In this document: positions 63,741 to 64,000 of the stretch, piece after piece | Position numbering within the stretch: the first letter of the stretch is position 1 | Layout of the letters: each line of letters opens with the position of its first letter | Assembly (NCBI GenBank): GCA_013397845.1 | Contig: VZTG01007409.1 | Location: forward strand, 1,254,368 to 1,318,367 | DNA: 64,000 bases | From: Melanocharis versteri | Lineage: Eukaryota; Chordata; Aves; Passeriformes; Melanocharitidae | Direction of reading: 5' to 3' | The notes under the pieces: generated by a model | What the model saw: the letters and a program-made list of their open reading frames with translations, nothing else | The model's database searches: none | What the model was told of the DNA's origin: nothing | Position numbers and translations under genes: made by a program

Positions 63741-64000
63741 CTCTATTATTGACTAGCAGACACATTGCCTCAGTGACTCTTGAAAATTTACCTCTACGAA
63801 TAAGAACATTGGTACAGGGAGCTATAGAGAGTCAGATAGAATGTTTGATAGTTTACATTAAAAGACAGCTACAACAGCAAAATGCTTTAAAGGGTGGGAG
63901 CCCTATTAGTATCAAGAAACTAAAAGAAAGAAAATATTAAAAATGTGTCTGTAACCTATGTTTCATGAGGAAACATAGTTTCTCCTAGTTTGGGGATATG

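Noticed and set aside
1..64000. CRISPR arrays, tRNA or rRNA genes, bacterial operons, toxin genes
   Set aside because: None seen. Direct repeats are short tandem units without spacers, no tRNA B-box pattern was found by eye, and the DNA is vertebrate in character.

Overview
This window looks like non-coding DNA from a bird (or at least an archosaur) nuclear genome. The evidence is direct. Three fragments of CR1 LINEs carry the typical sauropsid 3' end, and a 540-bp solo LTR belongs to a family I recognise as common in birds. Several decayed copies of a short palindromic repeat also contain the CCATTGA(A/C)(T/G)TCAATGG-type core seen throughout sauropsid genomes. The sequence is AT-rich with homopolymer runs and vertebrate-type microsatellites. 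There is no bacterial gene organisation.

No protein-coding gene is convincingly visible. The longest open frames are explained by repeats: the LTR read antisense at 1.5-2.0 kb, CR1 read antisense at 20.1-20.7 kb, and a TTTC microsatellite at 44.8-45.1 kb. The remaining long frames are of chance length, such as 43.0-43.45 kb. I see no CpG island, tRNA, rRNA or CRISPR. The window is best read as intergenic desert or the inside of very large introns. Five short plus-strand segments (3.2, 12.3, 14.8, 48.8 and 50.6 kb) have a good acceptor and a consensus donor at exon-like spacing. They are listed with low confidence because such pairs also occur by chance.

Layout: 0-1.4 kb unique; 1.41-1.95 kb solo LTR on the minus strand, flanked by a near-perfect 5-bp target duplication; 2-20 kb mostly unique, with decayed palindromic-repeat copies at 11.2, 14.0 and 16.2 kb; 20.07-20.96 kb CR1 (plus); 22.86 kb three-copy 20-bp minisatellite; 30.73-31.09 kb CR1 (minus); 32.74-33.25 kb a probable very old CR1 (plus); 36.2 kb 11-bp tandem repeat; 42.465-42.5 kb assembly gap inside a poly-A run; 44.83-45.03 kb large polypyrimidine (TTTC) microsatellite; 45.7 kb palindromic repeat; 50.85-51.54 kb probable second LTR-like element next to another palindromic-repeat copy; 53-60 kb unique with weak old repeats and a perfect 12-bp hairpin at 59.09 kb; 63.63-63.74 kb CR1 (minus).

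Nothing here supports a new multi-gene biological system. The observations most worth checking are the exon-like segments, the second LTR-like element and the cluster of decayed palindromic repeats.
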